Positions 8,692-18,063 of a stretch of 64,000 bases of DNA are shown piece after piece. The notes under the pieces were generated by a model that was not told where the DNA came from, did not search any database, and was given only the letters and a program-made list of their open reading frames with translations. Both the position numbers and the translations under genes were made by a program. The DNA comes from Clostridia bacterium. Its GTDB lineage: Bacteria; Bacillota; Clostridia; Oscillospirales; CAG-382. Numbering within the stretch: the stretch's first letter is position 1; the number at the start of each line of letters is the position of its first letter. The DNA is taken from assembly GCA_017549365.1 (NCBI GenBank), contig JAFYUZ010000007.1, positions 1 through 64,000 of the forward strand. Direction: 5' to 3'.

Positions 8692-9462
8692 ATGGAAAAA
8701 CTTAAGCTCGGCGCACAGTTATATACTCTGCGCGATTTTACAAAAACCCCCGGAGATTTTCTGCGTACAATGCACAGAGTTGCCGACATTGGTTATAAAT
8801 GCGTTCAGGTGTCGGGAGTAGGCCCCGATGTAAAGGCCGACGTGATAAAGAAAGCCTGCGACGAAACAGGTCTTTCGTGTTACATCACCCACAATCCTTT
8901 GGCACGCATAATCGACGACACAGATGCTCTTATTGAAGAACACAAAAAATTCGGATGCAATATCATCGGCCTCGGCTCTGCCGGCGATTATTCCAAATCT
9001 TACGAAGGCTTTGCCCGCCTTGCTCAGGATCTTGCTCCTGCCGTCGAAAAGATCAAAAAAGCAGGAATGTTCTTCAGCTATCACAACCATTGGAAGGAAT
9101 TTGAAAGATTTAACGGCAAACATTACTTGAACGCTTTCATCGAAAATTCCGATATGGAAGCTGTTAAGCTTACCGCCGACGTTTACTGGCTCCATTTTTC
9201 GGGTCTTAACGAGTGCAAGTGGCTCGAAGAAAATGCAAAATACATCTCTTGTACCCATTTCAAGGATCTTGGGGTGCATGATGGCAATCAGACCATCGTA
9301 GAAATCATGACAGGTAATCTCGATTACCCCGCAATTCTCGAATCCTGCAAAAAGGCAGGAATTGAGTACAACTTTGTCGAGCTTGATACCGCCACAATGG
9401 ATCCCTTTAAGGCAATGAAGATAAGCTACGACAACCTTATGACAACAGGCTATTTTGAATAA
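8692..9462 (+). CDS. Xylose-isomerase-like sugar phosphate isomerase/epimerase
   Basis: TIM-barrel protein of 256 residues in the AP-endonuclease-2/xylose isomerase-like superfamily. Visible motifs are LGAQLYTLRDFT at the N-terminus, FFSYHNHWKEF in the middle, DVYWLHFSG, and FVELDTATMDP near the end, which carry the expected His, Asp and Glu metal ligands. Substrate cannot be read from sequence. It is first in an operon with rhaB and rhaA, so a role in rhamnose or a related deoxysugar or glycoside is likely. The ATG at 8692 follows AGAGAGG. Confidence 0.82.
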   Translation: MEKLKLGAQLYTLRDFTKTPGDFLRTMHRVADIGYKCVQVSGVGPDVKADVIKKACDETGLSCYITHNPLARIIDDTDALIEEHKKFGCNIIGLGSAGDYSKSYEGFARLAQDLAPAVEKIKKAGMFFSYHNHWKEFERFNGKHYLNAFIENSDMEAVKLTADVYWLHFSGLNECKWLEENAKYISCTHFKDLGVHDGNQTIVEIMTGNLDYPAILESCKKAGIEYNFVELDTATMDPFKAMKISYDNLMTTGYFE

Positions 9463-9492
9463 TAAAAGCATTAACATACGGAGGAAATAATA

Positions 9493-10974
9493 ATGGCAAC
9501 ATTGAAAATGCTTGCTATCGACCTTGGTGCATCCAGCGGCAGAGGTATGGTCGGCAAGTTTGACGGAAACAAGATTTCTCTCGAGGAGATCCATCGTTTT
9601 CCCAACGGTCCCGTTAATCTCAACGGCTCTCTTTATTGGGACATTCTGCGCACTTTCGGCGAAATAAAGACCGCCCTTCACAACTGTGCAATGTCCGACA
9701 ACCGCGATATCAAGACCATGGCTATCGATACCTGGGGCGTTGACTACGGCCTTCTTGATAAAAACGGTAAGCTCCTTGAAAACCCTTATTGCTACCGCGA
9801 CGAGAGAACCACAAAGGGCATTATGGAAGAGCTTTATAAGGTTATTCCCAAGGAAGAACTTTATAAGATCACAGGTACTCAGGCTCTCAACTTCAACACC
9901 ATCTATCAGCTTTACACCCTTGTCAAGGAAAGACCCGAAGCACTCACAAACGCAAAGGATATGCTTTTTATCCCCGACCTTCTCAAGTATTTCCTCACAG
10001 GCGTAAAGCAGACCGAATACACTATTGCCTCTACTGCACAGATGCTTGATGCAAAAGAGCGCAACTGGGCGTTTGACGTTACCGACAAGCTCGGTATTCC
10101 CCGTCACATTCTCGGCGACATCGTTGCCCCCGGCACTGTCTGCGGAAAGCTTCTTCCTCAGATCGTTGAAGAGATCGGCGGCATAGATCCCACAGTTATC
10201 AACACTGCTTCCCACGATACAGCGGCGGCTGTTGTTGCCGTTCCTTCGCAGAAGGAAGACTTTGTGTATATTTCCAGCGGCACCTGGTCTTTGATGGGCA
10301 AGGAGCTTGCAGAACCCTCCACAGGCGATCTTTCGTTCAAGTACGACATCACCAACGAGGGTGGCGCAGAACGCAAGATCCGCTTCCTCAAAAACATCAT
10401 GGGTCTTTGGATCGAGCAGGAATCCCGCCGTCAGTGGCAGAGACAGGGCGAGGACGTTTCGTTCAACGAGCTTTCGGACGCGGCAGTTGCTTCCCAGCCC
10501 CTCAAGTGCCTTATCAACCCCGATGATCTTTCGTTCCAGACTCCCGGAAATATGCCCCGCAGAATCCAGGAATACTGCGAAAAGACAGGTCAGTACGTTC
10601 CTCAGACAAAGGGCGAGATCGTAAGATGTATCTTCGACAGCCTTGCTCTTTGCTATCGCCACACAGTTGAAATGCTTGATGATATCACAGGCAAGAAGAC
10701 TCCCTTCATCAACATCGTCGGCGGCGGAACCAAGGAAGAACCCCTTTGCAAATTCACAGCAGACGCTTGCGGACGCCCTGTTTACACAGGTCCCGTCGAA
10801 GCAACCGCTCTCGGAAACATCGCTATCCAGGCAATCGCCTGCGGCGAGATCAAGAACGTTGCCGAAGCTCGTCAGGTCATTGCAAATTCCTTCGAGATCA
10901 AGTATTTCGAACCCAAGGACACCGCAATGTGGGACGAAGGTTATGCAAAGTTCTTAAAGCTTCTTGAAAAATAA
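9493..10974 (+). CDS. rhaB: Rhamnulokinase
   Basis: FGGY-family sugar kinase of 493 residues that phosphorylates L-rhamnulose at C1. It begins LAIDLGASSGRGM, typical of RhaB, and has DTWGVDYGLLD, the ISSGTWSLMG phosphate region and IVGGGTKEEPLC near the C-terminus. RBS GGAGG precedes the ATG. It lies between the sugar isomerase gene and rhaA with gaps of about 30 nt, so these form an operon. Lysine is mostly AAG here, unlike the neighbouring repair genes, suggesting selection for high expression. Confidence 0.94.
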   Translation: MATLKMLAIDLGASSGRGMVGKFDGNKISLEEIHRFPNGPVNLNGSLYWDILRTFGEIKTALHNCAMSDNRDIKTMAIDTWGVDYGLLDKNGKLLENPYCYRDERTTKGIMEELYKVIPKEELYKITGTQALNFNTIYQLYTLVKERPEALTNAKDMLFIPDLLKYFLTGVKQTEYTIASTAQMLDAKERNWAFDVTDKLGIPRHILGDIVAPGTVCGKLLPQIVEEIGGIDPTVINTASHDTAAAVVAVPSQKEDFVYISSGTWSLMGKELAEPSTGDLSFKYDITNEGGAERKIRFLKNIMGLWIEQESRRQWQRQGEDVSFNELSDAAVASQPLKCLINPDDLSFQTPGNMPRRIQEYCEKTGQYVPQTKGEIVRCIFDSLALCYRHTVEMLDDITGKKTPFINIVGGGTKEEPLCKFTADACGRPVYTGPVEATALGNIAIQAIACGEIKNVAEARQVIANSFEIKYFEPKDTAMWDEGYAKFLKLLEK

Positions 10975-11001
10975 AAAATAAATACATAAAGGAGAACAAA
11001 A

Positions 11002-12258
11002 ATGTCTATTTTAAAGTCTTACGAGCTTGCTCGTGAACAGTATGCTCAGATCGGCGTTGATACAGACAAAGCCATCGAAAGATTGAAGAGCATTCCGATT
11101 TCCATCCATTGCTGGCAGGGCGATGACGTTGCAGGTTTTGAAAGCCTCGACGGCTCTCTTGACGGCGGTCTTGCAGTTACCGGTAACTATCCCGGCAAGG
11201 CAAAGACTCCCGAACAGCTCAGAGCTGATATGAGCTTTGCATTCTCTCTTATTCCCGGACCCAAGAAGGCAAACATCCACGCTTTCTACAGCGAACCCAA
11301 GAGCCTCAAGGTTGACAGAGATGCCATCACTCCCGAATGCTTCGACAACTGGGCAGACTGGGCTATCGAGCAGAAGATCGGTCTTGACTTCAACCCCACC
11401 TGCTTCTCTCATCCCAAGAGCTCCGACGGACTCACACTTTCTCACCCCGATGAAGGTATCCGTAACTTCTGGATCGAACACTGCATCCGCAGCCGTGAGA
11501 TCTCCGAATACCTCGGCAAGCGCACAGGCGTACGCTCTGTAAACAACATCTGGGTACCCGATGGATACAAGGACAACTGCTTTGACAAGCTTGCCCCCCG
11601 TGAAAGACTTCTCGACTCTCTCAACAAGATCGAAGCAAAGAAGCTCGATTCCAAGTACACAAGAGATGCCGTTGAATCCAAGGTATTCGCAGTTGGCGTA
11701 GAAGCTTTCACAGTAGGCTCTCACGAATTCTACATGGGCTATGCTATGAAGCATCCCGAAGTTATGCTCTGCCTTGACGCAGGTCATTTCCATCCCACCG
11801 AAGTTATCTCCAACAAGGTTTCTTCCGCTCTTCTCTTCGCAGACGAGATCCTTCTTCACGTTTCCCGTCCTATGCGTTGGGACTCTGACCACGTTGTTAT
11901 TCTCGATGACGAGCTCATGGCAATCGGTCAGGAAATCATCCGCAACGATTTCGAAAAGCGCGTTAACATCGCTCTTGACTTCTTCGATGCAAGTATCAAC
12001 CGTATCGCCGCATGGGTTATCGGTACAAGAAATACTCAGAAGGCTCTTCTCAAGGCAATGCTTGAACCCATCGATCTTCTCAAGAAGGCAGAATACGAAT
12101 TCGACTTCACCACAAGACTTGCTCTCACTGAAGAATACAAGTCCTATCCCTTCGGTGCAGTTTGGGATTACTACTGCGAGCAGATGGGCGTTCCCACCCG
12201 TGATGCATGGTTTGAAAAGGTTCGTGCTTACGAAAGAGACGTTCTCATCAAGAGATAA
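11002..12258 (+). CDS. rhaA: L-rhamnose isomerase
   Basis: RhaA of 418 residues, converting L-rhamnose to L-rhamnulose with a divalent metal. Family motifs include [12 protein letters not shown] near residues 32-43, [14 protein letters not shown], the metal-binding [13 protein letters not shown] and [17 protein letters not shown] 11002 has AAAGGAG ahead. Together with RhaB it supplies the first two steps of rhamnose breakdown; the rhamnulose-1-phosphate aldolase is not in the window. A strong terminator follows. Confidence 0.96.
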   Translation: MSILKSYELAREQYAQIGVDTDKAIERLKSIPISIHCWQGDDVAGFESLDGSLDGGLAVTGNYPGKAKTPEQLRADMSFAFSLIPGPKKANIHAFYSEPKSLKVDRDAITPECFDNWADWAIEQKIGLDFNPTCFSHPKSSDGLTLSHPDEGIRNFWIEHCIRSREISEYLGKRTGVRSVNNIWVPDGYKDNCFDKLAPRERLLDSLNKIEAKKLDSKYTRDAVESKVFAVGVEAFTVGSHEFYMGYAMKHPEVMLCLDAGHFHPTEVISNKVSSALLFADEILLHVSRPMRWDSDHVVILDDELMAIGQEIIRNDFEKRVNIALDFFDASINRIAAWVIGTRNTQKALLKAMLEPIDLLKKAEYEFDFTTRLALTEEYKSYPFGAVWDYYCEQMGVPTRDAWFEKVRAYERDVLIKR

Positions 12259-12274
12259 TCACACCTCATATACA

Positions 12275-12311
12275 AAAAAGATCTCACTCTTTTCGGGTGA
12301 GATCTTTTGTT
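12275..12311. terminator. Intrinsic terminator between rhaA and the AraC gene (bidirectional)
   Basis: Arms AAAAGATCTCAC (12276-12287) and GTGAGATCTTTT (12297-12308), with T-rich sequence after it in the plus direction and A-rich sequence before it. It can end both convergent transcripts. Confidence 0.88.
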
Positions 12312-13121
12312 TTATCTTTCAAATCTAAAACTTTTGGGTGAAATACCCGTTTCTTTTTTAAAAAACCTGCTGAAATAGTTGGGGTCGTCAAATCCGCAGG
12401 CATAAGATATTTCGGATACAGAATAAAACCCCTGCAACAACATATCTTTTGCGTGCAGCACTCGCAGATGGTTTCGGTATTCTGTCGGCGACATTCTGAA
12501 CGCTTTAATGAAAAGATGTCTGAAATACGAAGTGCTCAGGTGGCAGAGCGACGCGAGATAGGGGACAGATATTTCTTTTGTCCAGTTTTGATCGATGTAT
12601 TCTTTTGCGGGCGCGATTTTTGCATATATTGTCCGCTGCTCCTTCGGTGTTGTGCTTTTTAAGAAATGAAAAAGAAGCTCGTACAGTTTTGATGTTGCAA
12701 GCACTCTGTATCCCGTGTCTTTTCTTTGCCATACTTTATGCAGATTTTCAAAATATGCTCTTGCCGAAAGAATGGGTTGATCTAGTAGAATTATGCTATC
12801 ATTTTCGAAAATATTGCGAGCTGTCTTTCCTTGTATTGACTCTTTATCAATAGTGAAGTTGATTGTGAAATGACGACATTTTTTAATACACTTTGCGGTG
12901 TATGCGCATTCGGGCGTCAAAAGAAAAGTATCTCCTTGGCATACTTTTGTTACATTTCCCGAAGAAAAAGTGTATTCTATTTCACCGTCAATAACGTAAA
13001 CAAGGCCAAAAAGCCTTCTTTTGTCTGAAAAATCATAGAAAGCGCCGTCTTTAAAAGTGTAATCATGCACCATTACGACACTGTCTATAAAAAAATCGAA
13101 ATCATCATAAACGTTCATCAT
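12312..13121 (-). CDS. AraC-family transcriptional regulator
   Basis: Protein of 269 residues with an N-terminal cupin-like sensing domain (LFGLVYVIDGEIEYTF, CQGDTFLLTPE) and a C-terminal AraC double helix-turn-helix: YLASLCHLSTSYFRHLFIKA and ISYACGFDDPNYFSRFFKKE. It sits immediately after the rhamnose operon in convergent orientation and is the obvious candidate regulator (RhaS/RhaR-like role); this is inference from position. The start is either of two adjacent ATGs (13121 or 13118). The promoter -10 box ends at 13128, so transcription should begin at about the start codon: the mRNA appears leaderless and no SD is visible. Confidence 0.88.
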   Translation of the reverse strand: MMNVYDDFDFFIDSVVMVHDYTFKDGAFYDFSDKRRLFGLVYVIDGEIEYTFSSGNVTKVCQGDTFLLTPECAYTAKCIKKCRHFTINFTIDKESIQGKTARNIFENDSIILLDQPILSARAYFENLHKVWQRKDTGYRVLATSKLYELLFHFLKSTTPKEQRTIYAKIAPAKEYIDQNWTKEISVPYLASLCHLSTSYFRHLFIKAFRMSPTEYRNHLRVLHAKDMLLQGFYSVSEISYACGFDDPNYFSRFFKKETGISPKSFRFER

Positions 13122-13127
13122 GTTTCT

Positions 13128-13156
13128 AATATAACACCGTTTGATAAGATTGTCAA
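13128..13156 (-). promoter_or_regulatory. Consensus promoter of the AraC gene
   Basis: On the minus strand: TTGACA (13151-13156), 17 nt, TATATT (13128-13133). A TCAAC/GTTGA inverted repeat (13153-13168) overlaps the -35 box and might be an operator, perhaps autoregulatory. Confidence 0.75.
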
Positions 13157-13254
13157 CAAAAAAGTTGATTTGTGCTAATAAATAGCTGTTTTTTCAATGG
13201 AAAAGAAAAGTAGGTTTGGGCATAATGTATTTAAAAAAGAAAGAGGTGTAAATT

Positions 13255-14289
13255 TTGAAGGACGTTGTTCTTACCACAGATCTGTATCACAAGCACGCAG
13301 ACCCCAACGATCATTGGAATCTTGCGTCAATGTTTTCTCTTGCTTATCAGGGGTTAATCCGATTTGCCGGCATAATGTGCGATGACGACAGGTCGATAAA
13401 AGAAGACGGATCTTTTTTGCATTTTGGCGATCCGTCGGTTCAGTCGGTCGCACAGATGAATTTTATAACAGGCATGGCAGTTCCCGTGGGTTTTGGTTCG
13501 CGTCGACCGATAAAAACAAGACGTGATCTTGATGAGGTACTTAAAGAAAGAAAAAGGATATCATCCGTTACTCTTCTCCTTGATACCTTGCAAAGATCTG
13601 AAAGCAAGGTGGATATTCACATGTGCGGTTCGTGTAAGGATGTTGTAATAGCATATAATTATGCACCCGAGCTATTTGAAAAAAAGTGCGATTGCATATA
13701 CCTGAACGCAGGTACATATGATAAGCAGGAGCCTCTTGAATATAACGTGTCTCTTGAGCCGTACGCTTTTTCGCAGATCTTTTCAATTCCCTGTACCATT
13801 CGTTGGTCTCCCTGCTTTGACAGCTTGAAATTTCCGTTCGTATCAGCGCCCCGCGCCAGTTATTATGATATCGAACAAGGCGAAATTGTACTCGTTATGT
13901 CACAAGCTGTTAAGAAGTATTTTAATTTCATGTACGGTAAGGTCTTTGATAAAAATTGGCTTCATTATCTGCGCTCGCCACTTGACGAGATGCTTGTTGC
14001 AGAGTGGGCTTCAAAAATCAGACAGATGTGGAGCACACCCGGGTTTCTGCTTTCGGCTGGGAAAACAGTCGCTCCCGACGGCGATATTGTTGACATCACA
14101 CCCTCTGTATCTTCGGTTTACGATTATCGCCCCGTATCTGTAAAGGTTTCTGAGGACGGACATCTTTCGTGGTGCGACACCGAAAGCTCAAACGTGCAAA
14201 TGTTTGTGAACGCAGGACCGGACGTATATCCCAAAGCCATGAGAGAGGTTGTAAAAACTCTCATTCAGGCGCTTCCCGACATCGAATAA
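13255..14289 (+). CDS. Nucleoside-hydrolase-like protein
   Basis: Protein of 344 residues. I read it as a divergent member of the inosine/uridine-preferring nucleoside hydrolase fold. The N-terminus has VLTTDL and an Asp-rich DPNDHWNLASMF in place of the usual DTDxGxDDAxAL; the middle has KVDIHMCGSCKDVVIAYNY followed by CDCIYLNAGTY (the GPLTNLA...GG region), then EYNVSLEPYAF (the EFN..DP.A region). Whether it cleaves nucleosides is uncertain because the metal-binding Asp cluster is altered. Start is TTG 13255 with AGAGGTG 7 nt before it. It is transcribed away from the AraC gene and may belong to the same sugar regulon. Confidence 0.6.
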   Translation: MKDVVLTTDLYHKHADPNDHWNLASMFSLAYQGLIRFAGIMCDDDRSIKEDGSFLHFGDPSVQSVAQMNFITGMAVPVGFGSRRPIKTRRDLDEVLKERKRISSVTLLLDTLQRSESKVDIHMCGSCKDVVIAYNYAPELFEKKCDCIYLNAGTYDKQEPLEYNVSLEPYAFSQIFSIPCTIRWSPCFDSLKFPFVSAPRASYYDIEQGEIVLVMSQAVKKYFNFMYGKVFDKNWLHYLRSPLDEMLVAEWASKIRQMWSTPGFLLSAGKTVAPDGDIVDITPSVSSVYDYRPVSVKVSEDGHLSWCDTESSNVQMFVNAGPDVYPKAMREVVKTLIQALPDIE

Positions 14290-14292
14290 AAT

Positions 14293-14330
14293 AAACGACA
14301 GAATGCCTTATCGGCGTTCTGTCGTTTTTT
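14293..14330. terminator. Bidirectional intrinsic terminator
   Basis: Arms AAACGACAGAATGCC and GGCGTTCTGTCGTTT (one G-T pair) around a short loop, followed by TTTTTT. It separates the nucleoside-hydrolase-like gene from the convergent PAS gene. Confidence 0.88.
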
Positions 14331-14334
14331 CTTG

Positions 14335-15396
14335 TCATATAAAATACAGGGCAGAGGAGATGGCCTCCGAGATCTTGTATATCTTGTCGTAAGGGGTGTA
14401 TTCGTACGGATTGCTGTTTTTTACCATAAACGAATCGGGCATCAAAATCGGCACAGCGAAGGACAGATATGCCTTTCCGTCATAAAATTTCGGCTCTGCA
14501 TATTTCCATTTACAGTGCTTTGCGATAATTCTGACAAATTCCAGCTCTCCCGAATATGTTGCAAGAGCGATCTCGCCCGACGGGGTTGCAGATTCGTATT
14601 CAATGATAATATCTGTTTCTGTGTTGTACATTCTGATCATACATTTGCGATCTTCCGCAATGCGTAATGATACGGCGCACATTTCGAGAAACAGTGTTAC
14701 GAAGGTGTTTCTTTGTATTTCTGTTACGTGAAACATATCTTCGTGCTTGATGTTTACCCTGAAACCGAAAAGTCCGACTTTTGCTGAAAAATCTTCGATC
14801 AGCTTGCTTGTAAGACGTTTAAGATCGCAGGTACCTTCTTCTTCAAAACCCGTTGTTTTAATCATTGTATGCACGTACATGGAAAGATTTTCGCTTAATC
14901 TCGAAAATCTCAACGAGTTGTTTTTCATCAGATTTGTGGCTTCTTCGTCGCAAGTCAATTTGTATTTTTCGCACATCTCGTAATACGATTTTATCAAAAT
15001 ATCGTTTACGCTGTAAGTTTCGCCGCATATTGTCAAATCGGCTATTTCATACGCTTTTTGAAGTGCCACGGAACAAACGACGAGATAAACCACGTTTTTG
15101 TTTTCTCCGATTGGGATAAGGGCGGCGTGGGTAACGCCTTTTTCTTTTTGACACTTAAGGATCAAAGGTCTTTTTTCAAATATTGCATAGTCAAACACCG
15201 ATTCCTGATCTTTTTTCAGAAACTTTTTAAAATTCGATCCAACCTGCGAGAATTTCATCTTGTATGCCACTTCGTTTTTAAAAAGTATCTTTCCCTTGTC
15301 GTCGGTTATCATTATGGGAAAGGGCAGAAGATCAAGCTCTTTTTCGGATATATCGTTGTTTTGCAATTCCTGCGTTTCGTTGTTAACGTAAGCCAT
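14335..15396 (-). CDS. PAS protein with a degenerate histidine-kinase-like C-terminus
   Basis: Protein of 353 residues without signal peptide or membrane segment. Residues about 20-100 look like a PAS domain (LLPFPIMITDDKGKILFKNE). Further on, RFSRLSENLSMYV followed by CDLKRLTSKLIEDFSAK resembles the end of a DHp domain leading to a HATPase domain. But the phospho-acceptor H-box is not visible, and the N-box and glycine-rich G boxes are replaced (NTFVTLFLEMCAVSLRIA, and no DNGxG). It is probably a non-catalytic relative of PAS histidine kinases. ATG at 15396 has GGAGT 7 nt away and overlaps the 3' end of murE by 14 nt, so the two are translationally coupled. No known function. Confidence 0.6.
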   Translation of the reverse strand: MAYVNNETQELQNNDISEKELDLLPFPIMITDDKGKILFKNEVAYKMKFSQVGSNFKKFLKKDQESVFDYAIFEKRPLILKCQKEKGVTHAALIPIGENKNVVYLVVCSVALQKAYEIADLTICGETYSVNDILIKSYYEMCEKYKLTCDEEATNLMKNNSLRFSRLSENLSMYVHTMIKTTGFEEEGTCDLKRLTSKLIEDFSAKVGLFGFRVNIKHEDMFHVTEIQRNTFVTLFLEMCAVSLRIAEDRKCMIRMYNTETDIIIEYESATPSGEIALATYSGELEFVRIIAKHCKWKYAEPKFYDGKAYLSFAVPILMPDSFMVKNSNPYEYTPYDKIYKISEAISSALYFI

Positions 15397-16873
15397 CAAA
15401 ATACTCCTTCACTACTTCTCTTTCGTCGAACGGAATTTTCTCGTGACCGATCTCCTCGTAAAGCTGGTTGCCTTTGCCGACTATCAGAACGATATCTCCC
15501 TTTTTTGCAACAGAAAGCGCATGGTGAATGGCATCTCGTCTGTCGGGAACGATCTCGTATTTTCCGTCTGTTTTGTGCATACCAACAAGAATGTCGTTTA
15601 TTATATTCTCCACCTTTTCGGTTCTGGGGTTGTCGGACGTGATAACCGAAAGATCGGAATATTTTCCCGATATTTCGCCCATGTCATATCTGCGAAGCTT
15701 TGATCTGTTTCCTCCGCAACCGAAAACGGTGATTATTCTTTTGGGATTGTAATTTTTTACAGATCCGAAAAGACTTTCAAGACTGAGAGCGTTGTGGGCA
15801 TAGTCGATTATAACCGCAAAATCGCATTTTTCGTGTTTTACGGGTTCAACTCTTCCGAAAACGTGAATTTTTGCAAGGCTTGTTTTCACGTCCTCAAAAC
15901 ATGCTCCGACTTTCATGGCGATCGCCGCCGAGCACAAAGCGTTGCTAACCGAAAACTCTCCCGGGGTAAGAAGATGTATTCTTCCGTATCCGCGCAGATC
16001 AAACGAGGTGGAAAGACAGTCGGTTATCTCGAAGGTTATGTTTTCGCCGAAAAGGTCGGCTTCTTTGTGTCGGGTGGAATATGTGGTTGCACAAATTCCG
16101 TTTTCGGCAATGATATTTTTGATAAAGTCTATTCTGTCGGCATCTGCGTTGATTATGGCAGCTTTTGCCTGAGTAAAGAGAATACCTTTGCAAGAGAGGT
16201 ATTCTTCAAAGTTTGCGTGCTCGTTTTCTCCGATGTGGTCGGGCGAAATGTTGGTGAAGACCGCGATGTCAAAGGTGATACCGTAGGTTCTGTGCATCAT
16301 CAGCGCCTGCGACGAAACCTCCATCAGAACGTGGGTCACCCCACTTTTCACCATATCTGCAAAGATCCTGTGCAGTTCATAGCTTTCGGGGGTGGAATTG
16401 TCGATATATTCGTATTTGTCGCCGTAGTATATACCCGTCGTGCCGATTATTCCCACACTGTATCCGTGGTTTTGAAGAATCTCTTTGGTCATAAAGGTGG
16501 TGCTTGTTTTGCCCTTTGTTCCGGTAATTCCTATTACAAAGAGGTTTTTTGCGGGGTTTTCAAAAAAATCCGCCGAGATAAGAGCAAGGGCTTTTCTTGT
16601 GTCCTTTACGAGAACAAAAGTGACGTCGGGGTATTCTTTGCACTTGTTTTCGTACGCATTTCTGTCGCTTGCAACTATTACACACGCGCCCGATGCTACC
16701 GCCTTGTCTATGTACGCGTGCCCGTCGGCAAGGGCTCCTTTAAGACAAACGAAGCAAGATGCGCTTGTCGCTTTTCTCGAGTCGTAACACAGCGAGTCAA
16801 AGCTGTCGCTTTTGCCGCATCTTATGTCGCAAAGCTCGTTGCCGAGAGCTTTTTTTATATCTTGTGTTGTCAT
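15383..16873 (-). CDS. murE: UDP-N-acetylmuramoyl-tripeptide synthetase MurE
   Basis: Mur ligase of 496 residues that adds the third amino acid to UDP-MurNAc-L-Ala-D-Glu. N-terminal domain has CYDSRKATSASCFVCLKG; the ATP site is GITGTKGKTSTT (about 115-126); the UDP-substrate loop has NSTPES; FGRVEPV marks the end of the central domain. SDNPRTE (about 411-417) is the DNPR motif associated with meso-diaminopimelate use. The ATG at 16873 has AAAGGAG at 6 nt and is preferred over an ATG 18 nt upstream. It lies 14 nt after the cysteine desulfurase gene; murE is not in its usual division cluster here. Confidence 0.92.
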   Translation of the reverse strand: MTTQDIKKALGNELCDIRCGKSDSFDSLCYDSRKATSASCFVCLKGALADGHAYIDKAVASGACVIVASDRNAYENKCKEYPDVTFVLVKDTRKALALISADFFENPAKNLFVIGITGTKGKTSTTFMTKEILQNHGYSVGIIGTTGIYYGDKYEYIDNSTPESYELHRIFADMVKSGVTHVLMEVSSQALMMHRTYGITFDIAVFTNISPDHIGENEHANFEEYLSCKGILFTQAKAAIINADADRIDFIKNIIAENGICATTYSTRHKEADLFGENITFEITDCLSTSFDLRGYGRIHLLTPGEFSVSNALCSAAIAMKVGACFEDVKTSLAKIHVFGRVEPVKHEKCDFAVIIDYAHNALSLESLFGSVKNYNPKRIITVFGCGGNRSKLRRYDMGEISGKYSDLSVITSDNPRTEKVENIINDILVGMHKTDGKYEIVPDRRDAIHHALSVAKKGDIVLIVGKGNQLYEEIGHEKIPFDEREVVKEYFDGLR

Positions 16874-16887
16874 AAAAATCTCCTTTG

Positions 16888-18024
16888 TCATTTCTGTGAA
16901 ACGAGCGACGAGATGCCGTCGCTTAACGCTTTTACAAATTCATCGGCCTCGTCTTTTGTATTATATTCGCAAAAGCTCAATCGGATAGTGCAATCGGCAT
17001 TTTTAAAATCAAGTCCAAAGGCTGAAAGCACGCGGTTTTCGCGGTGCTTGGAGGTGCAGGCAGATCCTGCCGAAACGTATATTCCCTTTGCCGACAAATA
17101 CCTTAACATAACTTCGCTTTTTATACCGGGAAGAGTCAGCGAAAGAACGAAGGGTGAAAAGTTTTCGGGAACGTTTATCTTCACTTGCGCAAGCTTTTCC
17201 GAAAGCATAAGAACAAGGTGGTCACGTACTTGCTCAACCGTCTTTATGTTGCTTTTTTCGTCGGTCTCGAGCACAGCCTGTGCAAAGGCGCATATTGCAG
17301 GCAAAGCCTCGGTGCCGGGACGGATATCTTTTTCCTGACCGCCGCCGAGAAGAAGGGGAGTGATGCGTGTTTTTGCCTTGATGAAAAGTCCCCCCGAACC
17401 TTTTGGCGCATGCACCTTGTGTCCGCTTATCGAAATAAGATCCGCGCCGCATCGGCACAGCGGTTTTTCGGTTTTGCAAAAAGCCTGCACGGCGTCGGTG
17501 TGAAGTACGGCTTCGGGGCAAAGCTTTTTCCTCAAAGAATCAAGTGCGTTTATGTCATATACCGCACCTGTCTCGTTGTTTGCATACATACACGAGATGA
17601 GGACTGTGTCCTTTGTAAAATTGTTTTTGCAAAAGTCAAGATCAAGCAATCCGTTTTTTGTCGGGATATACCTGACGTTGTATCCGTTTTTTTCAAGCTC
17701 TTTTGAAATGGCGTACACCGAAGCGTGCTCGGAATCCGAGAAAAACACAGTTTTTCCTCCGTGTTTTCTGGCACCCAATGCACCGAAAATGGCAAGATTG
17801 TTTGCCTCTGTGCCGCATGACGTAAAGATGAAATCGTCATTTCTGTCGACCGAGCCGAGCTTTGAAAGTATAGTTTTTCTTGCTTCTTTCAAAAGCTTTT
17901 CTGCTTCATATCCGAAATCGTGAACGCTTGACGGGTTTCCGTAAAATTCGGTCATGACCTCAAACGCTTTTTTTGCCGCATTATCAGATACTTTCGTGGT
18001 GGCGGCATTGTCAAAATATATCAT
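16888..18024 (-). CDS. Cysteine desulfurase (NifS/IscS family)
   Basis: PLP enzyme of 378 residues that releases sulfur from cysteine as a protein persulfide. It begins IYFDNAATTKVS; the PLP lysine is in SGHKVHAPKGSGG (about 205-217), the catalytic loop is SAGSACTSK (cysteine about 328), and GTEANNLAIFG and SEHASV are in place. No iscU, thiI or regulator gene lies beside it, so the sulfur acceptor (Fe-S scaffold or tRNA thiolation) cannot be told. It is followed by murE. An extended -10 promoter and a 22-nt near-palindrome lie upstream. Confidence 0.92.
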   Translation of the reverse strand: MIYFDNAATTKVSDNAAKKAFEVMTEFYGNPSSVHDFGYEAEKLLKEARKTILSKLGSVDRNDDFIFTSCGTEANNLAIFGALGARKHGGKTVFFSDSEHASVYAISKELEKNGYNVRYIPTKNGLLDLDFCKNNFTKDTVLISCMYANNETGAVYDINALDSLRKKLCPEAVLHTDAVQAFCKTEKPLCRCGADLISISGHKVHAPKGSGGLFIKAKTRITPLLLGGGQEKDIRPGTEALPAICAFAQAVLETDEKSNIKTVEQVRDHLVLMLSEKLAQVKINVPENFSPFVLSLTLPGIKSEVMLRYLSAKGIYVSAGSACTSKHRENRVLSAFGLDFKNADCTIRLSFCEYNTKDEADEFVKALSDGISSLVSQK

Positions 18025-18063
18025 GTATATTTCACTCCGTTTTGTTTTTTCGCATCACTTTGC

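Noticed and set aside
8719..10662. A 647-codon minus-strand open frame across the sugar isomerase and rhaB
   Set aside because: Antisense to two well-supported genes; the same codon-bias effect.
15794..17338. A 514-codon plus-strand open frame
   Set aside because: It is antisense to murE and the cysteine desulfurase gene, both with intact motifs and good RBSs.
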